Shown here one piece after another: positions 1 through 6,400 of a stretch of DNA of 10,885 nt (position 1 is its first letter; each line of letters starts with the position of its first letter). The notes below the pieces were generated by a model. The model saw nothing but the letters and a program-made list of their open reading frames with translations, had not been told where the DNA came from and made no database searches. Both the position numbers and the translations under genes were made by a program. The DNA is from an uncultured Eubacterium sp. (GTDB taxonomy: Bacteria; Bacillota_A; Clostridia; Lachnospirales; Lachnospiraceae), in assembly GCA_947653505.1 (NCBI GenBank), contig CANTHI010000074.1:1-10885 (forward strand), given 5' to 3'.

Positions 1-36
1 CCGGAATTGCTTAATTTTAAATAAACATTCTGGTAA

Positions 37-774
37 CTACTTCTCCGGCTGCTTATTTTCCGTTTTTAATTCAACCAGAGATTTGTCAATTTCCTGAAAT
101 GCATTCTGCAGGCGTGGATCATTCCAAAACCTCCGCGCAGTATCAAGCAATCTTTCTGCCTGATCATACTGTCCATTCCTCATTGCTGCAAGAATGTCTG
201 CCACTGCTATATTGCCACCGTAAGTTTTATCGCTCCTGTACGACTCAAAAATTTTCTGGCTCTCATTATACAGGCTCATAGCCTTTTCATATTGTGCCGC
301 ATAAAAATAACTCATACAAAGATTCAACCGACAGATCATTTTTGCTGTTGAATCCGGAAGACGTTTGCCAGCCAGGTCTTCTAGCAGGCTGATTGATTTG
401 TCATACTGTTTTATTTCAATATATCCGGCTGCAAGATTTAATTTTAAAAGATTTCTCAAGCCCTGCCCTCTGGCTGTTTGCAGCAGTTTTTCCACTTCAG
501 CAATATATTCTCCTGACTGTCCCGTATTCAGCAGAGCAACAATCCTGCGCATTTTTCTTTGATAAGATATATTATAAAGTACATTAATCAATACAGCACC
601 TATAATGATAGCTGGCGCTGTTATCCAATAAGTATGCATAAAAACTTCTTCATCAATCTGAAATCCCCTCTGGACAATGAGCAAAACCAATCCAAGGCAT
701 GTTCCAAATGCAACTATTCTTAAAATTCGTTTCAACAGTTCCATCCTCCGTTCTGAAATATCATTTATCTGCAT
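37..774 (-). CDS. Membrane-anchored TPR-like repeat protein, function unknown
   Basis: A 245-residue protein from ATG 774 to TAG. Two hydrophobic helices (about residues 17-35 and 49-68) form a hairpin anchor, followed by a soluble domain with three helical repeats of TPR character: about 108-133 (containing LAAGYIEIKQYDKSI), 148-178 (LCMSYFYAAQYEKAMSLY) and 190-216 (ILAAMRNGQYDQAERLL). Each has the small/large residue spacing and the 'QYdkA' turn typical of TPRs, which usually bind proteins. With both ends of the hairpin inside, the repeats would face the cytoplasm (inference). The start is uncertain. ATG 774 has almost no leader from the strong promoter at 789-817 and no Shine-Dalgarno sequence, while an in-frame TTG at 735 sits 9 bases after a perfect GGAGG (745-749) and would give 232 residues that still include both helices. 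No enzyme motif is visible. It follows a 41-codon ORF on the same strand. No terminator is seen in the 36 bases after the stop. Confidence 0.85.
   Translation of the reverse strand: MQINDISERRMELLKRILRIVAFGTCLGLVLLIVQRGFQIDEEVFMHTYWITAPAIIIGAVLINVLYNISYQRKMRRIVALLNTGQSGEYIAEVEKLLQTARGQGLRNLLKLNLAAGYIEIKQYDKSISLLEDLAGKRLPDSTAKMICRLNLCMSYFYAAQYEKAMSLYNESQKIFESYRSDKTYGGNIAVADILAAMRNGQYDQAERLLDTARRFWNDPRLQNAFQEIDKSLVELKTENKQPEK
745..749 (-). promoter_or_regulatory. GGAGG ribosome binding site that may set a TTG start at 735
   Basis: The minus strand reads GGAGG, 9 bases (ATGGAACTG), then TTG in the frame of the TPR protein. The ATG that directly abuts GGAGG is too close to use it. This is the only good Shine-Dalgarno sequence near the gene's 5' end, so TTG 735 rivals ATG 774 as the start. 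Confidence 0.4.
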
Positions 775-788
775 GTTTCTTTGCTTTT

Positions 789-817
789 ATTATATTATTC
801 TCCTGGTTAATTTACAA
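789..817 (-). promoter_or_regulatory. Sigma-A-type promoter of the TPR gene
   Basis: Reading the minus strand, TTGTAA (812-817), a 17-base spacer and a perfect TATAAT (789-794). The expected transcription start is near 782, only about 8 bases before the ATG at 774. The -35 box overlaps the stop codon of the small upstream ORF (812-814), so the TPR gene can be transcribed independently of it. Confidence 0.7.
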
Positions 818-937
818 TTCTATATCCCATTTTTTCACCTGTTTACATGGTCGCTCCCGCTGGATGGCACGTTCCACGCTCCGCATGACATCATCGGCTT
901 CACATGCTTCATCCCTTAGCCTGCGCATAGCTTTCAT
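812..937 (-). CDS. Small 41-residue charged protein, unknown
   Basis: ATG at 937 preceded by GGAGG (947-951) with 9 bases between, ending in TAA at 812. The product is 41 residues, very rich in Arg/Lys/Glu/Asp (begins MKAMRRLRDEACEADD, ends KKWDIEL), with two Cys and no hydrophobic segment. It looks helical and soluble. I do not recognise a family. It could be a real small protein, the end of a decayed gene, or a leader cistron for the TPR gene downstream, whose promoter overlaps its stop codon. The strong, well-spaced ribosome binding site and a plausible upstream promoter argue for translation; the short length limits certainty. Confidence 0.45.
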   Translation of the reverse strand: MKAMRRLRDEACEADDVMRSVERAIQRERPCKQVKKWDIEL

Positions 938-980
938 AACGAATATCCTCCACTTCAAATACCGATTTATCTCTAACATT

Positions 981-1009
981 ATTTTAACATAACGCTGCAG
1001 GCTTTTCCA
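981..1009 (-). promoter_or_regulatory. Possible promoter of the 41-codon ORF
   Basis: Minus strand: TGGAAA (1004-1009), 17 bases, TAAAAT (981-986) preceded by TGT, an extended -10 element. The expected start near 975 gives a leader of about 38 bases containing the GGAGG at 947-951. The -35 box is a weak match (4 of 6). Confidence 0.4.
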
Positions 1010-1045
1010 TCCCCTGTCTTATCAAAACATCTTATCAGTAATTAT

Positions 1046-1328
1046 TTAAAATTCGCCCGCGCTGTAATAATTTACAATCCTGTCGATATGCCCCTGTTCC
1101 ATGTGCTGATGCCCCTTTCCACCTGTTATACGGTCGCCGGTTTTTCCGCCCCCCCCCGGTATCTCTGGCATGCCTGCATTCGATACTGCAAGCCATACCC
1201 CCTGTTACGCCCCAAATATCCGGCAATGTAACTTTGTCATCCTCAGAAAGCTTTGTGATATCGGCAGGGGTATCTGCCAGTTCATATGCTTTTGAGCAGA
1301 CTGTACGAAAGAGATAAAAGAAAAATTT
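1046..1328 (-). pseudogene. Decayed frame broken at a G9 run; possible double-glycine peptide remnant
   Basis: On the minus strand a frame open from 1328 reads SKAYELADTPADITKLSEDD and then TLPDIWGVTGG, plausible protein sequence that resembles double-glycine leader peptides ending in VTGG. It has no usable ATG, GTG or TTG before that segment, and an in-frame TAA lies at 1329-1331. After a run of nine G (plus-strand C run 1149-1157) this frame turns into low-plausibility sequence ending at 1035. In a neighbouring frame the sequence continues sensibly (GGKTGDRITGGKGHQHMEQG, then HIDRIVNYYSAGEF) to a TAA at 1046. Removing one base from the run would join the two. I infer a frameshifted, 5'-degraded gene remnant. 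The antisense strand also has a short open stretch here, so coding is not proven. Confidence 0.3.
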
Positions 1329-1422
1329 TTATCCTGTATTTTTTAAAACAGATGTCAGATTTGCTGCGGAAAGCAGTGTATATAAGTGAACACAAAATAT
1401 TCCCAGAAAGAGGTTATGTGAT

Positions 1423-2058
1423 ATGAAAAGAGAAAAAATTTCGCAGGCAGTTGGAAACATCAGTACCCGTCATATTCAGGAAGCCGGGTGCTATACTGTG
1501 ACAAAAAAGCCTGTCAGATGGGTATGGAGATGGAAAACTACAGCAGTGGCAGCGGTGGCTTTATGTTGTATGTTATCCGTATGCTTTTACATGCCAATGG
1601 CTGCCAGTTCGGTAAAAGGTTATTTCCGTGATATTGTAAGATGGTGGGATGGCGCTGTTACAGGAGTAGAATACGAGAATGCGGCACAGGAAATAAACAT
1701 TGAAGCTTCTGCTGTTGTTATCAGAGACGGAAAGCTGATGATTCCATTAAAAGTCAGATTTATGGAAATGGAGACAAAAGAGCCCTATCATTATCTGGAA
1801 GGAGGAGAGATTGCTTTAGGGGACTATCAGATTCTTGATGATGACGGAAATGGGCTGTACGCCGCCTGCGGCATGCAGCCAGCCGCCGGGCAGTGTAAAA
1901 ACAAAACAGCTGAATGGATGCAGCCAGCCGGTGTGGAAACGCTTTCCAAAGGAAAAACATACAGACTGGTCATTACATCCATTTACGGTCTGCAGAAAGC
2001 CGAACAGCCTGTAAAAATAAAAGGACATTGGGAATGTGCGATCCATATCGGTTCATGA
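1423..2058 (+). CDS. Single-pass membrane protein of clostridial anti-sigma type (DUF4179-like)
   Basis: A 211-residue protein. The cytoplasmic N-terminus carries the pattern AVGNISTRHIQEA (about residues 9-21), recalling the 'G.I...YI.EA' start of clostridial proteins encoded beside ECF sigma factors. A Trp/Arg-rich stretch (30-38) leads into a transmembrane helix at about 38-60. The outside domain (about 65-211) ends with GKTYRLVITSIYGLQKA and IKGHWECAIHI, a beta-type ending I associate with the extracellular domain of DUF4179/RsgI-like membrane proteins. The likely role is sensing at the membrane, possibly holding a sigma factor (inference). The start ATG has AAAGAGG at 1407-1413, 9 bases upstream. 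Odd: no sigma factor gene is adjacent, so it is an orphan here. Its stop overlaps the stop of the convergent phosphoesterase gene. A TATATAAG lies at 1379-1386, but I found no convincing -35. Confidence 0.75.
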   Translation: MKREKISQAVGNISTRHIQEAGCYTVTKKPVRWVWRWKTTAVAAVALCCMLSVCFYMPMAASSVKGYFRDIVRWWDGAVTGVEYENAAQEINIEASAVVIRDGKLMIPLKVRFMEMETKEPYHYLEGGEIALGDYQILDDDGNGLYAACGMQPAAGQCKNKTAEWMQPAGVETLSKGKTYRLVITSIYGLQKAEQPVKIKGHWECAIHIGS

Positions 2059-3012
2059 TCCCGCCCGGATATGAATCCGTACCGCATCCCCATAATAACC
2101 CGCACCCGTTACCAGCTGCACAGACGCATCATTCAGGCTGCTCCGGTTATAAAAGTGAATATGCCCGGCAAATACGGCAGCTACCGGACTGTCTGGGGCA
2201 AATACGGCATCCAGCAGCGCCTGGGTCGTCTGATCAGGCTGGCATGCCGTCTCTCCGATTAAAACACGGCAGTGTCCGTTTTCAGACAGTCCCCAGACAT
2301 CGTCTGCCTGCTGCTCCAGCTCAGAATCCTCCTTCTGTGGCTGCAGCGGCACATGCAGGACTAAAATAACAGGCTTTGTTCCTTTAAAAAAAGGCAGCAG
2401 CGCCTGAACCGCTTTTTTATCAAACTGATTGTTTTTATCATTCAGTCCTGCTACGATCAGATCATCAAATTCGTGAATCACATACTGCTCCGTCGTTTTT
2501 GTCAGCTGTTTCAGACGCGGAAAATATTTCCTGTATGCTTTTTTTGAAAAATATTCTTTGCCATACTCAAAATCATGGTTGCCAGTCACATACAAATAAG
2601 GCATCGGCAGACGTTCCGTTTCTTTTTGGACAAAATCAATTGAGGCATACATCGCAGAGTCTGTAATGTCACCCGCAAATATAGTAAGGTCTGCCTGGCT
2701 TTGGATGGATTGTGTAATCAGGTTGTGAAATGTGCGGACTGCTATCCTGCTGCTTTCACGTTCAAAAGCTTCCCTGCGCATCTGCGCCTTTTCCAGCAAT
2801 TTCGGATCCCTGTCGTCACAAAGGCTGATGTGCGTATCTGCGATCAGAAAAAAATCATAGGAATTACGAATCCCTGCTATCGTCACCTCTTCCTCCTGTA
2901 TCCGTACCGCGCCGGACTGGTCTGCTTTGTTTGCCGCAAAGATCAGAAACAGCATGGCAAAGACAATACCGGCTGTTTGTAAAAGCTTTGTTCTCTGTAT
3001 TTTTTTTAGCAT
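2053..3012 (-). CDS. Membrane-anchored calcineurin-like metallophosphoesterase
   Basis: A 319-residue protein with all the hallmarks of the calcineurin-like phosphoesterase fold: DTH (D59, H61), GD (G114, D115), GNHD (144-147), a metal-binding His in LHVP (H220) and GHIH (283-286). These residues bind two metal ions and hydrolyse phosphate esters; the substrate cannot be read from the sequence. An N-terminal hydrophobic segment (about 12-27) after a Lys-rich start suggests an uncleaved anchor or a signal peptide, placing the catalytic domain outside the membrane. ATG 3012 is preceded by AAGGAG (3025-3030) at a rather long 12-base spacing. The gene is monocistronic with its own promoter at 3136-3164 and a leader of about 117 bases. 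It converges with the anti-sigma-like gene and shares the TCATGA stop palindrome. The length is normal for a single-domain family member, and all metal ligands appear intact. Confidence 0.92.
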   Translation of the reverse strand: MLKKIQRTKLLQTAGIVFAMLFLIFAANKADQSGAVRIQEEEVTIAGIRNSYDFFLIADTHISLCDDRDPKLLEKAQMRREAFERESSRIAVRTFHNLITQSIQSQADLTIFAGDITDSAMYASIDFVQKETERLPMPYLYVTGNHDFEYGKEYFSKKAYRKYFPRLKQLTKTTEQYVIHEFDDLIVAGLNDKNNQFDKKAVQALLPFFKGTKPVILVLHVPLQPQKEDSELEQQADDVWGLSENGHCRVLIGETACQPDQTTQALLDAVFAPDSPVAAVFAGHIHFYNRSSLNDASVQLVTGAGYYGDAVRIHIRAGS

Positions 3013-3120
3013 GCTTAAATGGTTCTCCTTCCTTTAGAAAACAGGCAATTTAGCAGATGTTGCATATTCAGGTCTGATGATCTTCATATTTTCACCGTTT
3101 TTATGATGGGTACAGTTGTT

Positions 3121-3134
3121 ATCTGATGTCAGAT
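3121..3134. promoter_or_regulatory. Candidate operator: ATCTGA-TG-TCAGAT palindrome at the start site
   Basis: A 6-bp inverted repeat with a 2-bp spacer lies directly downstream of the phosphoesterase -10 box and covers the predicted transcription start, a usual position for a repressor site. The right part (GATGTCAGATT, 3125-3135) also occurs at 1351-1361, upstream of the anti-sigma-like gene, where the left half is not conserved. No regulator gene is in the window; assignment is inference. Confidence 0.3.
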
Positions 3135-3135
3135 T

Positions 3136-3164
3136 ATTATAGCTCATGTGGCGGGAAGTGTAAA
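3136..3164 (-). promoter_or_regulatory. Strong sigma-A promoter of the phosphoesterase gene
   Basis: Minus strand: TTTACA (3159-3164, 5 of 6 consensus), a 17-base spacer, TATAAT (3136-3141, 6 of 6). The expected start near 3129 gives a leader of about 117 bases. The promoter lies inside the beginning of the interrupted plus-strand frame at 3126-3476. Confidence 0.75.
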
Positions 3165-3195
3165 GTAGCTGCGGACATTTCCGGCAAAAGGGACG

Positions 3196-3203
3196 TGACC
3201 ACA
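3196..3203. repeat. Left copy of 8-bp direct repeat TGACCACA
   Basis: Identical to 3367-3374 in the same orientation and immediately outside the terminal inverted repeat, so interpreted as one half of the target site duplication. Confidence 0.65.
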
Positions 3204-3221
3204 GTTACTTTTCACGGGTCA

Positions 3222-3265
3222 GGAACGCGCAGGGTCTGCCCCACTGGGCATAAACTGCGCGTTCC
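3222..3265. repeat. Internal hairpin 1 of the element
   Basis: A perfect 11-bp inverted repeat, GGAACGCGCAG (3222-3232) and CTGCGCGTTCC (3255-3265), encloses a second stem TGCCC/GGGCA (3237-3241, 3246-3250) with a CACT loop. It would form a long, GC-rich stem-loop in RNA or single-stranded DNA. No T-run follows it on either strand, so it is not a standard intrinsic terminator. Confidence 0.7.
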
Positions 3266-3288
3266 GTGAGAATATGATTCAGGAGTGA

Positions 3289-3325
3289 GGGGCGATTTTG
3301 CGAAGCAGACTTTCCATATCGCCCC
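3289..3325. repeat. Internal hairpin 2 of the element
   Basis: A perfect 8-bp inverted repeat, GGGGCGAT (3289-3296) and ATCGCCCC (3318-3325), with a 21-base loop. Confidence 0.6.
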
Positions 3326-3330
3326 GAATC

Positions 3331-3366
3331 GTTACTATGAGCGGCCCCAAGGCCGTGAATAGTAAC
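3331..3366. repeat. Internal hairpin 3, sharing the right terminal repeat
   Basis: GTTACTAT (3331-3338) pairs with ATAGTAAC (3359-3366), and within it CGGCC (3342-3346) pairs with GGCCG (3351-3355) around a CCAA loop. The right arm is also the right terminal inverted repeat, so it can pair either with this near arm or with the far left end; two alternative folds are possible. Confidence 0.6.
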
Positions 3367-3374
3367 TGACCACA
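3367..3374. repeat. Right copy of 8-bp direct repeat TGACCACA
   Basis: Matches 3196-3203 base for base and abuts the right terminal inverted repeat of the element. Confidence 0.65.
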
Positions 3375-3450
3375 AACATATGGCTGCACGAAAATACCGG
3401 CTATAAGGTGTACCGGGCATTGGATGTTCCTGGGGCTGAATATGACCTCA

Positions 3451-3463
3451 TCCGGCGTCCGGA
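3451..3463. repeat. Short TCCGG-CGT-CCGGA hairpin after the giant gene
   Basis: A 5-bp GC-rich stem with a 3-base loop lies about 28-40 bases past the stop of the giant gene, within the end of the interrupted plus-strand frame. It lacks a T-run on either strand, so it is at best a weak transcription or RNA-end signal. Confidence 0.25.
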
Positions 3464-3490
3464 AGAGACAGGATAAATATCCCGCACAGA

Positions 3491-6400
3491 CTAATACTCA
3501 TACCCCTTCGCCTCCAGCTCAAGCAGTCTGACATACTCCTCTTTTTCTTCTCCATCCCCTTCCCCAGTCACAAAACGCAGCGCATACTGCCGCACAGAAA
3601 TCATAACCAGATATCCCTGCCCCCGCGCAGGCACCCGCCGGGACAGCTCTGCATCCAGCGTGTCTAAAAACTGCTGCACCGTCTCTTCCGTCAGATTGTG
3701 CGGCACAAATTTTTTGAAAGGCTTTACCGCCAGAATCCCATTTTGCAGGCGCTGCCCGATGGACGCGGTCAGTTCGGTCCTGATGCCGCAGGCGCTGGCA
3801 GACTGTGATAAAAAGGCGGACAGCAGCCGCTTTGCGGCTTCTTTTTCCCAGCGCTGTGTCTGCGGATCCTGCATCCGGATCAGCGGCCAGACAGAAACGT
3901 CAAAACCGGTCTCCGGAGTCGTGTAAATAAAATGCGGGTTTGCGTCAATCCCGAGGAAACGGGCATTTTTCCGGATATACAGCCGGGTGCGCAGATTCTG
4001 GCACTCGTATAGCGGAATGTCCGGACAGGTAAACGTATAACGGGCCGGGGCTCCCGGTGCAATGTGCACATGGTCAGGAATGTGATAGCAGCGGTTTGGT
4101 GCATCATAGGCGGCAGCTCCGTGACTGCCGCTTTCATCCTCCAGCTCCAGCTGTGGAAAATTTTTCTGGAACAAAGGCTGTACGCCTGCGATGTAAAGCC
4201 GGCTCAGATATCCATGCGCAAATTCCGGCGTAATCTCCCACTCTCCGTTCCGGCTGCTCCTGTCCTCAGGCGGACTCCAGACGGCCCGGATCTTTTGCGC
4301 CACATCCAAAAAATGCTCCAGAGCCTGAATGCGTGCCGCGCCGTCTGTTCCGGCCAACGCACTCTGGTATGCGTTTTTGTTATAAATAAATGCCGCAAGG
4401 GCATCCATCAGATCACCAGAATCAGATCTCTGCCGGACGGACTGTCCGGTATCATTTCTGTGCACCAGTAACAGCAGCAGATCCTGTGCCATCAGCGCCG
4501 CGGTCAGTTCAAATGTATAATTCCATACCGGAACTTCCCGCAGGATATGATCCGCATGGGCGCGCTGGCTGTTCAGGACCGGAATGACCGGATACTGTCT
4601 GTGCGGAACCGGAATTTTAACCGGTGTATGGTCCGCGTACCATCCGGTCTCTGCCTGTATGTATCCCGGAAGCTGCTCAAAAGACGAAACAAACCGGTAC
4701 CATTCCTGTTGCCGGACATCCTCAATGTGCGTAAACGTATAAGCGCTCTCCATCATGGACAGTTCTTTTTGTGCGCCTGCGCATACCGGATCCGTGACAA
4801 ATCCGATTTTGTCAGCGGCAGTGATTTTGGTACTGCGGATACCGGAAATCCCTTTCCATCCGCCATCCAGCGCATAACCGGACAGTCTGTGTCTGACCTG
4901 ATATACGGCGGCTCCGGCGGCCTGATAGCCTGCGGACAGATTCCTGCGCAGCGCATCCAGAAGCGCTTCCTGCGCAGCGTCGTTTTTTTCGTTTTCTGTA
5001 AACAGGCTTTCCAGGCGGGTCAGAATCGTTGTACAAAACTGTTCTTTGAGCGCAAGAAGCCCACGGATCACACCGGCTCCCGCATGCTGTCCGGCGCCGG
5101 CGCCGCTGCCGGACAGTAGCAGATCCAGATTGTGCGGCAGCAGCAGCTGTTCATAAAAATGGAAAAACTCTGCGGCCCATTGTTCCAGATCCGTCTCATA
5201 AAAGTCCACCGATACTGTCCCGCCGGACAGTGTATGGATCTGTATGCCCTCCCGTGTCATCAGTCTGGTCTCTAACGGACGCAGGGAATAAAACAGCTCC
5301 GACGGCGGCAGCGGAGTCATCTGCAGTGCTTTTTTTGGAAAGAATACGCCGTACAGCCCGTCTTTGTGCGCCAGTCTGGCATTTGGGAATATATTCTCAA
5401 ATACTGAAGCAAATGCCTGATAATCCTGTGGCGGCGGCAGTTCGCTGCTGATGGAGCAGATATGCGGCAGCGGGGAGCTTTGGTCTGTAAACTGCGCGTC
5501 CCTTTGAATCGTAACGATCGTTTTTAACGGCAGTATCCGGATCTCTTTATCTGAGGGCTCCATAACCGCCGCATCCAGATCCAGACGCATATGAAAGGCT
5601 TGTGGTTTTGCCTTTCTGGAGCCCTTTAAATAAAGAAGCAGCTGCTGTAAAAAAGAAAGCAGTGTCTTTTTTACAGACTGGCTGTATAGTGCATTCCACT
5701 CATAAGTCCCGATGTAAAAGGACGCTTCCAGAAAGACATCCGCCATTTCCAGCTGATAAATCACCGACTGCAGCAGACTGGCGTCTGTATCCGTATCCTG
5801 CCGCAGTTCCCTGTCCTGCACCACGATCTGTACGTCCAGGCAAAACCAGCCGGACTGCAACTCTGAAAGTGTATACGAACACGCGCTGCATGGGATCTCA
5901 GTCAGGGCATGCAGCTCGTCATAGTACAAAAGCTTTAATCCCTGCGGATGATACATCTGCTGCAGGGACGTCCGGTTGCCTGCAGGGTCCGCAAAGCAGA
6001 AATCCATCTGTACCTCATAAGGCTGATAAGTCCTGCCGCTTGAATAATCCGGCGGGATGATCCGGAAGTACGGATTTGGATTTTCGGCAGGCGGCAGCTT
6101 TATGATCTGGCTGTAATATAATCCCCCGCACGGTTCCGTATCCCTGCAGCCCGCATCCGCGGATACCGGCTCCTGCATGCTGACCGGCTGCAGCCACTCG
6201 CCATACAGCCTGATATATAACAGGTGAAACGGCTCTGCATCCTGCGTACTGCCTTCGATCTGAAAGGAAAATCCTGTATAGCCTGCAGGGACCGTCTGCA
6301 GCGGTTTCTGGCCCAGAGCCGGACTGACAGCCACCGGTATCCGTCCGTCTGCGGCACGCGGATTCAGACAGACACGGTTTGCCAGTGCGGTATGTCGCAC

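Larger units (their letters stand above)
3204..3366. mobile_element. MITE-like non-coding element with TIRs and 8-bp target duplication
   Basis: The ends are GTTACTTTTCACGG (3204-3217) and CCGTGAATAGTAAC (3353-3366), which are inverted repeats matching at 13 of 14 positions. The flanks carry the same 8 bases, TGACCACA, at 3196-3203 and 3367-3374, as expected for a target site duplication; because the ends are ambiguous, the duplication could be called 6-8 bp. The ~163-bp body has no credible gene and holds three strong inverted repeats. It therefore has the layout of a miniature inverted-repeat transposable element moved by a transposase encoded elsewhere. No transposase is in the window. It interrupts a plus-strand frame that becomes continuous when the element is removed. 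The parent insertion sequence is unknown to me. Confidence 0.7.
3126..3476 (+). pseudogene. Short reading frame interrupted by the MITE-like element
   Basis: From ATG 3126 the plus-strand frame reads MSDYYSSCGGKCKVAADISG and runs into the repeat element, where it meets TGA at 3267-3269. After the element the same frame continues as NIWLHENTGYKVYRALDVPG and ends at TAA 3474-3476. Removing 3204-3374 (element plus one 8-bp repeat, 171 bp) gives a continuous 59-codon frame; the open stretch extends back to 3081. The start is doubtful: there is no clear Shine-Dalgarno sequence, and the opposite-strand phosphoesterase promoter overlaps it. The fragment may therefore be the C-terminal end of a lost larger gene. 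I do not recognise the product. The clean restoration of the frame is the main evidence that this was once coding. Confidence 0.4.

Noticed and set aside
1416..1421. ATG-TGA start-stop just before the anti-sigma-like gene start
   Set aside because: It lies only two bases from the Shine-Dalgarno sequence, too close to be initiated efficiently; probably chance.
1914..2369. 151-codon plus-strand ORF spanning the end of the anti-sigma-like gene and the antisense of the phosphoesterase gene
   Set aside because: It overlaps two well-supported genes in other frames and its Pro/His-rich sequence looks non-natural.
3222..3265. Intrinsic terminator for the giant gene or the disrupted frame
   Set aside because: The stem is strong but no T-run follows on either strand, and it belongs to the repeat element.
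3205..3420. 71-codon minus-strand ORF across the repeat element
   Set aside because: It spans the hairpin-rich MITE-like element and both flanks, has no Shine-Dalgarno sequence, and its composition reflects the inverted repeats rather than a protein.
4547..5119. 190-codon plus-strand ORF opposite the giant gene
   Set aside because: Antisense shadow of the GC-rich giant gene; no ribosome binding site and low-plausibility Arg/Cys/Pro-rich sequence.
5602..6060. 152-codon plus-strand ORF opposite the giant gene
   Set aside because: Also an antisense shadow, with a composition typical of reversed coding sequence and no start signals.
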